From: Peptococcaceae bacterium UBA7185
GTDB lineage: Bacteria; Bacillota; Peptococcia; Peptococcales; Peptococcaceae
Direction of reading: 5' to 3'
NCBI GenBank assembly: GCA_002491065.1
Contig: DKVF01000023.1
Span: 1-16,818, forward strand
DNA length: 16,818 bases
Of the stretch, positions 1 through 7,131 are shown piece after piece (within the stretch, counting starts at the first letter, position 1; the number at the start of each line of letters is the position of its first letter). Position numbers and translations under genes: made by a program. The notes below the pieces were generated by a model. The model was given only the letters and a program-made list of their open reading frames with translations, was not told the origin of the DNA and did no database searches.

Positions 1-1
1 C

Positions 2-853
2 ATGAAAATATTATATGTTACAGATTTACATGGAGATAAGAACAAATACAGGAAAACGCTGGACATTGCTATTGAGAAGAATATCGGCGTCATTGTGAAT
101 GGCGGGGATATGCTTCCTAAACTCAGAGAAAGACATCTGGAGCAGCCGTCGTTTATCAATGGATTTTTAAGGGATTATTTTTCGGAACTTGAAAAGCACG
201 GCATTACATATCTTGCCATGCTTGGGAACGACGATCTTCTGTCGGTAGATGGACTGTTTGATGCAGTCTGTAGGGAATTTGGAAATATCCATAATATAGC
301 CGGTAAAAAGGTCCATGTCGGTGAATATGAGTTTATTGGAATGAACCATATTTTAGACCATCCTTTCGGGTGCAAGGACAGAGTTGTCACAGAAACGCAT
401 TATATCCCGCAGAGGCAGCTAAGCCCTGTCGCCGGTATTTCCAATGAATACGGCTATGACAGGATATATAACTGGTTGGAGTATTCAAGGACAGAACTTC
501 CGCTTATGTGTGATATTCTGAAAGATTTGCCGGAACCGGAAAATCCCAGGCAGACAGTCTATGTAATGCACATGCCTCCTGCCGGATTGAGGCTGGGGCA
601 GCTTTTGTATCAGGATTTGGATATAGGCTCTGTGGATATTTATGATTTCCTGAAAGAGAAACAGCCGCTGCTCTCCTTGCACGGGCATATCCACGAAAGC
701 CCTGATACGGAAAAAGGGAAATGGATAAACCGGATACTTGATACAGCCTGTATTCAGACGGGCCAGACAGAACTTAACGACAACAATATGGTCTATGCGG
801 AGCTTGACCTGCAGGGCAGGGAGTATTCGCGGAAAGTTATAAATGTAAAATGA
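2..853 (+). CDS. Calcineurin-like metallophosphoesterase
   Basis: A 283-residue cytoplasmic protein with the full motif series of the binuclear metallophosphoesterase fold. It shows DLH near the N-terminus (D8, H10), GGD (D36), GNDD (N76, D77; most members have GNH[DE] here), MHMPP (H190), and GHIH near residues 228-231. These residues hold two metals and hydrolyse phosphomono- or diesters; the substrate cannot be read from sequence. There is no signal peptide or membrane segment. The start ATG lies at the second base of the window, so its ribosome binding site is not visible. It is followed by a terminator and then, within about 50 bases, by the TnpW-like gene of the mobile element, so it is probably element cargo. 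Family assignment is firm; biological role is unknown. Confidence 0.88.
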   Translation: MKILYVTDLHGDKNKYRKTLDIAIEKNIGVIVNGGDMLPKLRERHLEQPSFINGFLRDYFSELEKHGITYLAMLGNDDLLSVDGLFDAVCREFGNIHNIAGKKVHVGEYEFIGMNHILDHPFGCKDRVVTETHYIPQRQLSPVAGISNEYGYDRIYNWLEYSRTELPLMCDILKDLPEPENPRQTVYVMHMPPAGLRLGQLLYQDLDIGSVDIYDFLKEKQPLLSLHGHIHESPDTEKGKWINRILDTACIQTGQTELNDNNMVYAELDLQGREYSRKVINVK

Positions 854-859
854 CAGGAA

Positions 860-882
860 AGCGCCAGTGATGGTGCTTTTTT
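860..882 (+). terminator. Intrinsic terminator after the metallophosphoesterase
   Basis: A 7-bp stem (AGCGCCA / TGGTGCT, one G-T pair) with a GTGA loop is followed by a run of six T. It starts seven bases after the metallophosphoesterase stop. Confidence 0.75.
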
Positions 883-905
883 GTTACCCGGAAATGAGGT
901 GGAAC

Positions 906-1052
906 ATGGAGAACCAAAAACAGTCAGACACGATCCAGATCGGGAACACGACATTTTATGTAACCGCAACTTTTTCTGGAACGGTCCAGTTGCAGCATTT
1001 GATAAAAAGACTGATACAAAAGGAAATTGAGCAGGAAAACAGTGCCGGTTAG
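906..1052 (+). CDS. tnpW: TnpW-like transposon-encoded small protein
   Basis: A 48-residue protein with the IGNTTFYVTATF core and a charged C-terminal helix (LIKRLIQKEIEQ). This resembles TnpW, the small protein found beside TnpX-type recombinases in Tn4451-family elements. The ATG at 906 is preferred over the one at 867, because AGGTGG precedes it at a good distance and the 867 codon lies in the loop of the upstream terminator. It sits 97 bases upstream of the recombinase on the same strand. Its function is not established; the assignment rests on sequence resemblance and this neighbourhood. Confidence 0.75.
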   Translation: MENQKQSDTIQIGNTTFYVTATFSGTVQLQHLIKRLIQKEIEQENSAG

Positions 1053-1076
1053 CCGAAAAAATAACGCAGCAAATGG

Positions 1077-1105
1077 CTGAAAAAAGTTTGGAAACATGGT
1101 ATAAT
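1077..1105 (+). promoter_or_regulatory. Probable promoter of the serine recombinase
   Basis: A perfect -10 TATAAT (1100-1105) lies 17 bases from a weak -35 CTGAAA (1077-1082). The recombinase start follows about 45 bases downstream. The -35 is poor, so activity may be low or need help. Confidence 0.5.
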
Positions 1106-1149
1106 CATAGAGTACAGAGTAGTTTGTTTGCTGTTGGAAAGGAGCAGAA

Positions 1150-2763
1150 ATGTTAAAACAGCAGACAAAACTTCCAGTTAGATTATATGCACGTTTATCC
1201 AAAGATGACGGGGATGCTGATAAGGAAAGCAACAGCATTACCAATCAGTTGCAGATGTTAAGGTATCACGCAAAGGAAAAAGGCTTTGAAGTGATCGGTG
1301 AATATGTGGACGACGGAATTTCCGGGACTACCTTCGACCGGCCAGACCTGAACCGTATGATTAAGGATGCTATGGACGATACAAGGCCAACCGGTATCAT
1401 GGTTAAGGATATGTCGCGTTTCGGGCGAAACAATGCCATGTTCATGTACTATGTGGAAGAAATCTTCCCCAACAATGACATTTTGTTTATTGCCCTGAAT
1501 GACGATGTTGACACAAGGTTTGATGAAAATGAAATGATGCCGTTCAAATCCATTATGAATGAGTATTATGCCCGTGACACATCAAAGAAAATCCGCAGTG
1601 TCAAGAAAACAATGGCTTTGAATGGCGGGTTTTGCGGTTCCTTTGCCCCATATGGCTATATGGTCGATCCAAAGAACAAACGCCAGTTACTGGTTGACCC
1701 GGAAACAGCGCCTACCGTCAAGCGTATTTTTGAATTATCGAAGCAGGGCAACAGCGTACATCAGATTGCAAGGGCTCTATGCGAGGATGGAATCTTAATC
1801 CCGCGGGCATACCGGGCAATGAAGAACGGTACATTGGACACAAGCAACGGATTCAAGTTTCCGACAGACTGGGTAGGGAAAAATGTAAAAATGATTTTGG
1901 AGAATCAAGTGTATCTAGGCCACATGGTGTCCCATAAAACACAGACAAAATCATTTAAGAACAAAAAACTGGTATCGGTTCCTAAGGAGGAATGGATTAT
2001 AGTCCGAAATACCCATGAGGCGATTGTGGACGAGGAAACCTTTGAACTGGTACAGAAATTTATCAGCGTGAAGAAACGGCCCAACAAGACAGGACGCCCT
2101 AATATGTTTGTAGGACTTGTGAAATGCCCGGATTGCGGCCGTAACATGGCGTTCTCAAATCCAAATGGAAGGGAACCCCGATTCCGCTGCAGAACCTATG
2201 CGAGAAACAGTAATCTTTGTACGACACACGCAATTTCGTATGACGCATTACAGCAGATTGTTATGGGCGATATTCAGAAACATATTAAGAGCATGGAGAC
2301 TCTGGGCGATCAGTTCATCGAAGAAATGCACGAATTGAGCGAAAAGGGCGGTGGCCAGAAAATCAAGCAATTCAGGCAGGACTTGGAAATAGCTGAAAAA
2401 CGGATCGCGGAAATTGACAGTGTAATTGTGAAGCTATTTGAGCAGAATGCTTTGGGGAAGATTTCAGACGAACGTTTCGAGAAAATGTCATCGGCTTATG
2501 AGAACGAGCAGAAAGAGCTCACCCAAAAGAGGGATGATTTGAAAGCAAGGATCATAGCCGAGGAAAAGAAAACCCAGAGCACCAATCAATTTTTGGAAAC
2601 CATACGCAAGTATGAAACTGTAACAGAGCTGAACCGTTCTATGCTGGTAGAACTGATTGATAGCATTTATGTGTATCAGGCAGAGGGAACCGGCAAAGAT
2701 CGCAAGCAAAAAGTAGAAATTAACTATCGTTTTCTTGCGGGGTCTCAATGTGGTATTGCCTGA
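1150..2763 (+). CDS. Large serine recombinase (TnpX-like integrase)
   Basis: A 537-residue DNA recombinase that should integrate and excise the element. The N-terminal resolvase domain (about 8-155) has YARLSKDD with the presumed nucleophile S17, and the second arginine motif DMSRFGRN (R90). A recombinase domain follows (about 165-310). Then comes a zinc ribbon with CPDCG (C326, C329) and two further cysteines (C347, C357), a charged coiled coil (about 375-475), and a C-terminal DUF4368-like end (YETVTELNR...). It is shorter than classical TnpX (about 700 residues) but all catalytic parts are present. AAAGGAG precedes the ATG by five bases. The TGA stop coincides with the inferred element/chromosome junction: the T would be element sequence and the GA the crossover dinucleotide. 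Confidence 0.95.
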   Translation: MLKQQTKLPVRLYARLSKDDGDADKESNSITNQLQMLRYHAKEKGFEVIGEYVDDGISGTTFDRPDLNRMIKDAMDDTRPTGIMVKDMSRFGRNNAMFMYYVEEIFPNNDILFIALNDDVDTRFDENEMMPFKSIMNEYYARDTSKKIRSVKKTMALNGGFCGSFAPYGYMVDPKNKRQLLVDPETAPTVKRIFELSKQGNSVHQIARALCEDGILIPRAYRAMKNGTLDTSNGFKFPTDWVGKNVKMILENQVYLGHMVSHKTQTKSFKNKKLVSVPKEEWIIVRNTHEAIVDEETFELVQKFISVKKRPNKTGRPNMFVGLVKCPDCGRNMAFSNPNGREPRFRCRTYARNSNLCTTHAISYDALQQIVMGDIQKHIKSMETLGDQFIEEMHELSEKGGGQKIKQFRQDLEIAEKRIAEIDSVIVKLFEQNALGKISDERFEKMSSAYENEQKELTQKRDDLKARIIAEEKKTQSTNQFLETIRKYETVTELNRSMLVELIDSIYVYQAEGTGKDRKQKVEINYRFLAGSQCGIA

Positions 2764-2983
2764 CGGGAATGGGCGAACATCCCGACTGCTGATGAACTAT
2801 CAGTTAATGAGCAAAGGCTTTGCGCCAATTTCTATTGCAAAAGAAAATCGACTGGCATATTTTGAAGCGCTGGAAGCGTATGCGGTGGACAAAAATTTAC
2901 AGCCCTTTGCCGATATGATAGCAAAGCTGGAAGAGAAACAGCTTGACCGCTATATTGCGATGATAGATTGTCATCTGTATTAA
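2759..2983 (+). pseudogene. 3' remnant of a Fic-domain protein gene
   Basis: The frame encodes PDGNGRTSRLLMNYQL and continues for about 58 residues to a TAA stop. DGNGRTSR is the second half of the Fic signature HPFx[DE]GNGRxxR, which binds the nucleotide used to AMPylate target proteins. The HPF half with the catalytic histidine, and all of the N-terminal domain, are missing because the mobile element is inserted exactly there. No start codon with a ribosome binding site exists, and the open frame upstream is recombinase sequence. The piece cannot be an active transferase. Precise excision of the element could restore the gene if the left half is still present beyond the window. Confidence 0.85.
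2762..2763. other. Inferred attachment-site core (GA) at the right junction
   Basis: Upstream of this dinucleotide the sequence encodes the recombinase C-terminus. Downstream it encodes the Fic motif DGNGRTSR. In intact Fic proteins HPF precedes xDGNGR, but here the frame reads VVL instead, so the switch falls between the HPF codons and the Asp codon. GA is the crossover dinucleotide known for TnpX of Tn4451. The exact base is an inference. Confidence 0.5.
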
Positions 2984-3001
2984 GCAATTTGCACTTTGTA
3001 A

Positions 3002-3024
3002 GGCTCGATTTATCGGGCTTTTTT
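3002..3024 (+). terminator. Intrinsic terminator after the fic remnant
   Basis: GCTCGAT pairs with ATCGGGC (one G-T pair, tight loop) and is followed by a run of six T. It lies about 20 bases after the fic stop and was presumably the terminator of the intact fic gene. Confidence 0.75.
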
Positions 3025-3029
3025 ATTTC

Positions 3030-3185
3030 GTGCTGCATGAGAATTATAAAAGGTACTGTGACAAATGTGGTGGTGAAAGCTCAAACATTTATTGCAGTAC
3101 CTTTTTCAGTGCAAACATAGTATATGTAAAAACGGTTTGTCCTATCTGCGACAAAAAATTTTTTGTACTAGTCAGAAAGCAATAG
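3030..3185 (+). CDS. Possible 51-residue zinc-ribbon-like ORF
   Basis: An open frame from GTG 3030 to TAG 3183-3185 encodes a peptide with two CxxC pairs, YCDKCGGE and VCPICDK, 23 residues apart, in the manner of a small zinc ribbon. Such paired motifs are uncommon by chance in a frame this short. Against it, there is no ribosome binding site, the GTG lies directly after a terminator T-run, and no promoter is evident. It may be a decayed gene, the tail of a former longer gene, or chance. No function is proposed. Confidence 0.3.
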   Translation: MLHENYKRYCDKCGGESSNIYCSTFFSANIVYVKTVCPICDKKFFVLVRKQ

Positions 3186-3275
3186 GAGTAGAAGAAAAAC
3201 GGTAGATGTTTCTTTCAAAGAGAAATAAAGATAGAAAATGGATATGTATTCTTAGAACGATTTTTATTCAAAGTG

Positions 3276-3329
3276 TAAATAAAAATCGGATTGTAGGTCC
3301 AGGCAAATTCCCTAGGCTTACAATCCGAT
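3276..3329 (-). terminator. Terminator of the hydrogenase operon
   Basis: Read on the minus strand, ATCGGATTGTA (3329-3319) pairs perfectly over 11 bp with TACAATCCGAT (3295-3285). The 23-base interior has further partial pairing. TTTTTATTT follows. It lies 22 bases downstream of the hydA stop. Confidence 0.85.
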
Positions 3330-3351
3330 GAACAAATTCTTTAAAAAATAT

Positions 3352-5073
3352 TTACAGCTTCCATTCCTTCTGGTTGGTATGCAGTAAATGATGCGCCTTT
3401 TCAGATAACGGCGCGCCCAAGTAGTTTTTGTACAATTCTAATACTGCCGGATTTTCGTGGGAGAATCGCAGCGTATTGGCAGCATCTAAAGCGTACAGCT
3501 TCTGTCCGCGGCTGCCGTAATATTCACAGCCCTCATGGATAGACTGTCCGCCACCGCCTGCACATCCGCCGGGACAGGCCATAATCTCTACGAAATCATA
3601 CTGTGCTTTCCCATTGCGTACTGCTTCGATTAGTTTGCGGGCATTGGACAACCCACTGGCTACAGCAGTTTTTACAGAAATCCCATTCACATCATAATCC
3701 GCTTCCCGCCAATCCGCTCCGCCGCGTACCGCCGTGAAGGCTTCTACTGGTGGATTCTCACCGCACACCAGATAATAGGCTGAACGCAGTGCCGCCTCCA
3801 TGACACCACCAGTCGCGCCAAAGATGACTGCCGCACCGGTACCAGTGCCCAACGGTTGGTCAAAGTCTTCTTCTGGCAACTGCTGCACGTCGATATTGGA
3901 CGCTTTCATCATGCGCGCTGCTTCTCGTGTGGTCAGTGAAACATCCACATCAGCTCCCGCTCCGGTATCATTGACAGCTTCTACACCGCACTCATATTTC
4001 TTCGCCACACAAGGCATGATGGATACACAGAAAATCTTTTCTGCCTCCACGCCTAACAACTCTGCATAGTAGCTCTTGGCCACAGCGCCAAACATCTGCT
4101 GCGGTGATTTGGCGGTGGATAGCTGTCCCACCATGTCTGGATACTGGGTTTTCAAAAACCGTACCCAGCCGGGACAACAGGAGGTAAACAGCAGAAATGT
4201 GTGGGATTCTTTTGCTTTCAGCATTTTCACCAGCTCAGAACCTTCTTCCATAATCGTCAGATCGGCACTGAAATTGGTATCAAACATATAGTCAAAGCCC
4301 ATACGACGCAGTGCTGACGCAAGCCGTTTTTCAGTAGCAAGTTCGTCGGACAGCCCCAGACTTTCTCCCCAGGCAGAACGCACGGCAGGTGCAACCTGTA
4401 CCACCGTAATCTTTTCCGGATCCGCCAGCGCAGCAAATGCTTTTTCGCTGTCGTCTCTGGCTCTGAGCGCTCCCACCGGACAGTGGGTGATGCACTGTCC
4501 GCATAGCACACAGTCTGCCGCTTCTATCTTGCGGCCGCCATTTACGCCCACAGTGGTCCGACCGCCTGTATTCACCACATCCCAGACGCTGATGCCCTGC
4601 ACCTTGCTGCACACCTGGACACAGCGCATGCATTTGACACAGCGGGATTCATCGCGAATCAGTGGGAAATCCTGATTCCAGGGCATTGTCTTTATTTTTT
4701 TGGCATAGGAAATATCCAGAATGCCCAAATCATTGGCAATTTTCTGCAGCACACAGTTTCCGCTGCGGCTGCATTGGGCGCATTGACAATTGTGCTGGGA
4801 TAAGATTAGCTCCGTATTGATCTTGCGCGCCGCCCGTACCTTTTCGGTATTGGTGGCTACGACCATGCCGTCCTGCACTTTAGTGTTACAGGAGGATACC
4901 AGACGGTTCATACCGGCTACTTCTACGATACACAACCGGCAGGCGCCGATTTCATTTAATCCTTCCAGATAACATAGGGTGGGAATCAGGATTCCTGCCT
5001 GCTTGGCTGCCTGCAGAATCGTCAGGTCTTCCGCCACTGTCATTTGTTTTCCGTCTATCGTAATGGTTACCAT
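3352..5073 (-). CDS. hydA: [FeFe]-hydrogenase catalytic subunit
   Basis: A 573-residue soluble hydrogenase for reversible proton reduction, matching the size and layout of clostridial CpI. In order it shows a [2Fe-2S] domain (C34, C45, C48, C62), a His-ligated [4Fe-4S] site (H94, C98, C101, C107), two [4Fe-4S] clusters (C145/148/151/155 and C188/191/194/198), and the H-domain. The H-domain has TSCCP (C299, C300), MPCVAKKYE (C355) and MACPGGCAGGGGQ (C500, C504). All H-cluster ligands and the proton-channel cysteine C299 are present, so it should be active once matured; no maturases are in the window. AAGGAGGT precedes the ATG. Its start overlaps the stop of the upstream flavoprotein by seven bases, which implies translational coupling. 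The GltD-like neighbour recalls the 'glutamate-synthase-linked' group A2 hydrogenases; that subgroup call is an inference. Confidence 0.96.
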   Translation of the reverse strand: MVTITIDGKQMTVAEDLTILQAAKQAGILIPTLCYLEGLNEIGACRLCIVEVAGMNRLVSSCNTKVQDGMVVATNTEKVRAARKINTELILSQHNCQCAQCSRSGNCVLQKIANDLGILDISYAKKIKTMPWNQDFPLIRDESRCVKCMRCVQVCSKVQGISVWDVVNTGGRTTVGVNGGRKIEAADCVLCGQCITHCPVGALRARDDSEKAFAALADPEKITVVQVAPAVRSAWGESLGLSDELATEKRLASALRRMGFDYMFDTNFSADLTIMEEGSELVKMLKAKESHTFLLFTSCCPGWVRFLKTQYPDMVGQLSTAKSPQQMFGAVAKSYYAELLGVEAEKIFCVSIMPCVAKKYECGVEAVNDTGAGADVDVSLTTREAARMMKASNIDVQQLPEEDFDQPLGTGTGAAVIFGATGGVMEAALRSAYYLVCGENPPVEAFTAVRGGADWREADYDVNGISVKTAVASGLSNARKLIEAVRNGKAQYDFVEIMACPGGCAGGGGQSIHEGCEYYGSRGQKLYALDAANTLRFSHENPAVLELYKNYLGAPLSEKAHHLLHTNQKEWKL

Positions 5074-6584
5074 TGTTCCACCCGACCTCCTTTTAAGGCT
5101 CCCAGCCCGTATTTATCACAGCGCAGACAGCGCAGCGCTTCCTGTTTTGCTTCTGTCTGGGATAAGCTGTACTCAATCATCTCAAAATCCTGTTTGCGGT
5201 CGCATGCTTCCCGTTCTTTTGTATTACAGCGCCCCCACGGCGTGCGGTCAATAAAGTGAGGTTCTGGTACCGTCACACCGAAATCCAGCTTGTGCTGATA
5301 TCCCAAATACGCATCAATATTGGCGGCTGCTACCTTGCCTGCTGCAATGGAGCGAATCACTGTAGCTGGACCGGTGACACAGTCGCCGCCAGCAAACAAT
5401 CCTTCCACAGTGCTCAGGGCACTGTCATTGTCAGCGGTAATGGTGCCACGATTGACTGGAATCCCTTTTTCAGCGAAGTATTCCCACTGAATATTCTGTC
5501 CAATGGCAACCACCACAATATCACAAGGTATTTCCAATACAGGTTCCGGTGCGTCCATTGGTGTTGGGCGTCCCGAACGGTCGATGGCGCCGGCGATTTG
5601 AGGCCGCAGACCCATGGCAATGCAGTGACCGGCATCGTTGGTTTTGATATGATCAGGAGCATACATTTCCAGGACCTCACAGCCTTCGGCAACAGCGCCT
5701 TCCACTTCCTCAGCCAGTGCGGTCATATCTTTTTTGCGACGACGATAGGCAATGGTCACTTTTTCAGCGCCCAGCCGAATTGACGAGCGGGCCACATCCA
5801 TAGCAACATTGCCGCCGCCGACTACGACTACCCGTTTGCCTTGGAAATCTGGGGGATTGTGTTCGCCAATGCGGCGCAGCATTTCTACAGCAGACATCAC
5901 GCCGTCAGCGTTTTCCCCTTCAATTTTGAGTTTTTTATCGGTGTGCGCGCCGATGGAGAGATATACAGCATCATATTGCTCCAGCAAATTTTCTAGTGTT
6001 ACATCGGTGCCGACATTGACCCCGAATTTCACCCGCACGCCGGTAGCCAGGATATGATTCAAATCATCATCCAGACGCTGTCGGGGCAGACGATAGCTGG
6101 GGATACCATAACGTAGCATGCCGCCCAGATAGCCTAAGCGTTCATATACTGTTACCTGATGGCCCATCAGCTGTAGATAATAAGCTGCTGTCATTCCACT
6201 TGGGCCGCCGCCAATTACCGCTACTTGCTTACCTGTAACAGGAGCCGTAGTCGGAGCTGGTACATGACCACCGTGGTCCACAGCGTAGCGTTTCAGCGCA
6301 CGGATATTGATGGCATCGTCTACCATATTACGGCGGCAGTTGGTCTCACAGGGGTGCTCACATACAAAGGCACAGGCAGTGGGGAATGGATTGTCCTTGC
6401 GAATCAGCTGTACCGCGTCATCATAACGGCCATCAGCCACTAGGGCAATATAGCCGGGAATATCCACATGGGAGGGACAGAAAGAGACACAGGGGATGCT
6501 CTGCTCCAGATTGCCCAGACAACGGTTTTCCGTAATATGGGCGATGAAATCATCGCGAAAATCGCTCACACTCTTGTGCACCAT
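5067..6584 (-). CDS. GltD-like FAD/NAD(P)H oxidoreductase, main part of a frameshifted gene
   Basis: A 505-residue flavoprotein module as counted from an internal ATG. It starts with cysteine-rich sequence of GltD type (PCVSFCPSH, CAFVCEHPCETNC) for Fe-S clusters. An FAD-binding GxGxxG fold follows (IGGGPSGMTAAYYL, about 125-140), then a second dinucleotide fold for NAD(P)H (VVGGGNVAMDVARSS, about 250), and a C-terminal RCLRCDKYG. It should pass electrons between NAD(P)H and the downstream hydrogenase. The ATG at 6584 has no ribosome binding site. The open frame continues upstream to 6645 and encodes DCAIGYEAARMVHKS, which completes the NuoF-type domain of the preceding frame. The true protein is therefore probably a 611-residue fusion with 6620-6901, interrupted by one missing base. 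The stop overlaps the hydA start. Confidence 0.85.
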   Translation of the reverse strand: MVHKSVSDFRDDFIAHITENRCLGNLEQSIPCVSFCPSHVDIPGYIALVADGRYDDAVQLIRKDNPFPTACAFVCEHPCETNCRRNMVDDAINIRALKRYAVDHGGHVPAPTTAPVTGKQVAVIGGGPSGMTAAYYLQLMGHQVTVYERLGYLGGMLRYGIPSYRLPRQRLDDDLNHILATGVRVKFGVNVGTDVTLENLLEQYDAVYLSIGAHTDKKLKIEGENADGVMSAVEMLRRIGEHNPPDFQGKRVVVVGGGNVAMDVARSSIRLGAEKVTIAYRRRKKDMTALAEEVEGAVAEGCEVLEMYAPDHIKTNDAGHCIAMGLRPQIAGAIDRSGRPTPMDAPEPVLEIPCDIVVVAIGQNIQWEYFAEKGIPVNRGTITADNDSALSTVEGLFAGGDCVTGPATVIRSIAAGKVAAANIDAYLGYQHKLDFGVTVPEPHFIDRTPWGRCNTKEREACDRKQDFEMIEYSLSQTEAKQEALRCLRCDKYGLGALKGGRVEQW

Positions 6585-6619
6585 GCGGGCCGCTTCATAA
6601 CCGATGGCACAGTCGGCAG

Positions 6620-6901
6620 TTAAATAAATGGCTTGGGCTGTTTTTCAATCAATGATAAAGTAGCCATAGAAGCTTGGCCTTCCAGCACATCCTCTAAAAG
6701 CTGGGCCAACTGTCCCAACCCTATCCGGCAGGGCACACATTTGCCGCAGCTCTGGCTGTGACACAAACGCAGAAAGGACAGACAGGTATCCACCGGACAC
6801 AATCCCGCTGGATTGGCTGCCAGACGACCTTCCAACACCTGATACAGCGCATCTACTGCCTGTTGGGCTTTCTGCGGCGTTTCTAATTGTATTCTGCTCA
6901 T
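6620..6901 (-). CDS. NuoF-type Fe-S domain, N-terminal part of a frameshifted flavoprotein gene
   Basis: This 93-residue frame starts at ATG 6901 with AAGGAG 13 bases upstream. It encodes SCGKCVPCRIG, the three-cysteine motif that binds the N3-type [4Fe-4S] cluster in the C-terminal domain of NuoF/HydB. After SLIEK the frame turns into QPKPFI and stops. The fourth ligand cysteine (ADCAIGYE) is found in the next frame, in direct continuity with the downstream GltD-like sequence. A single additional A in the A5 tract at 6641-6645 would join both into one protein of 611 residues. As it stands this peptide would lack one cluster ligand. It is the first gene of the hydrogenase operon. Confidence 0.75.
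   Translation of the reverse strand: MSRIQLETPQKAQQAVDALYQVLEGRLAANPAGLCPVDTCLSFLRLCHSQSCGKCVPCRIGLGQLAQLLEDVLEGQASMATLSLIEKQPKPFI
6641..6645 (-). other. Frameshift site (A5 tract) inside the flavoprotein gene
   Basis: On the minus strand the sequence reads ATT GAA AAA CAG and ends at a TAA eight codons after GAA. With one more A it reads GAA AAA ACA GCC CAA and stays open to 5067. Homology (the NuoF fourth cysteine, then GltD) continues across, so a one-base loss or a sequencing error is the simplest reading. Confidence 0.8.
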
Positions 6902-6943
6902 AATATGGAATCAACTCCTTATAAATTTTTGACACATGCGTAA

Positions 6944-6972
6944 AGTATAACGGAACGGGCAGCATTTGTAAA
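6944..6972 (-). promoter_or_regulatory. Promoter of the hydrogenase operon
   Basis: On the minus strand TTTACA (6972-6967) and TATACT (6949-6944) are separated by exactly 17 bases, about 43 bases before the first start codon. A second TATAAT-like box at 7040-7035 lacks a good -35 and may be a minor promoter. Confidence 0.75.
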
Positions 6973-6990
6973 CGAAAATATCATTTTCGT
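6972..6990. promoter_or_regulatory. Palindrome abutting the hydrogenase promoter -35
   Basis: ACGAAAAT and ATTTTCGT form a perfect 8-bp inverted repeat around a three-base centre, ending on the first base of the -35 box. The position suits an operator. It does not match the Rex consensus (TTGTGA...TCACAA) or the FNR/CRP consensus, so the regulator is unknown. Confidence 0.5.
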
Positions 6991-7131
6991 GTGCTCCTGA
7001 TATGTTTGTGCTATTCATTAGGGAACTAATCTAAATTATAGCGGATACAAATGAATAGGAAAAATACCTTTTTTGCATAAGAATGTAAGGAAGATATGTT
7101 TTTTCTCATATAATTTGAGGCTATGTTTTGG

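Larger units (their letters stand above)
1..2763. mobile_element. Right end of an integrated Tn4451-like mobile element
   Basis: Everything up to the stop of the serine recombinase appears to be the right-hand part of an integrative element. The recombinase is the last gene, it is preceded by a TnpW-like protein, and immediately after it the reading frame of a truncated Fic protein begins in mid-motif. TnpX-type large serine recombinases are known to cut and join at a GA dinucleotide. A GA lies at 2762-2763, exactly where Fic homology starts. The left end, the other half of fic and any mobilisation genes lie outside the window. Whether the metallophosphoesterase is cargo is inferred only from its position. 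Confidence 0.75.

Noticed and set aside
867..905. Upstream ATG extension of the TnpW-like gene
   Set aside because: The ATG lies in a terminator loop and the added residues do not match the family. The ATG at 906 has a proper ribosome binding site.
6641..6645. Programmed -1 frameshifting in the flavoprotein gene
   Set aside because: The A5 tract does not form a X XXY YYZ heptamer in the reading frame and is too short for transcriptional slippage. No clear downstream pseudoknot or upstream Shine-Dalgarno-like stimulator was seen. A mutation or sequencing error is simpler.
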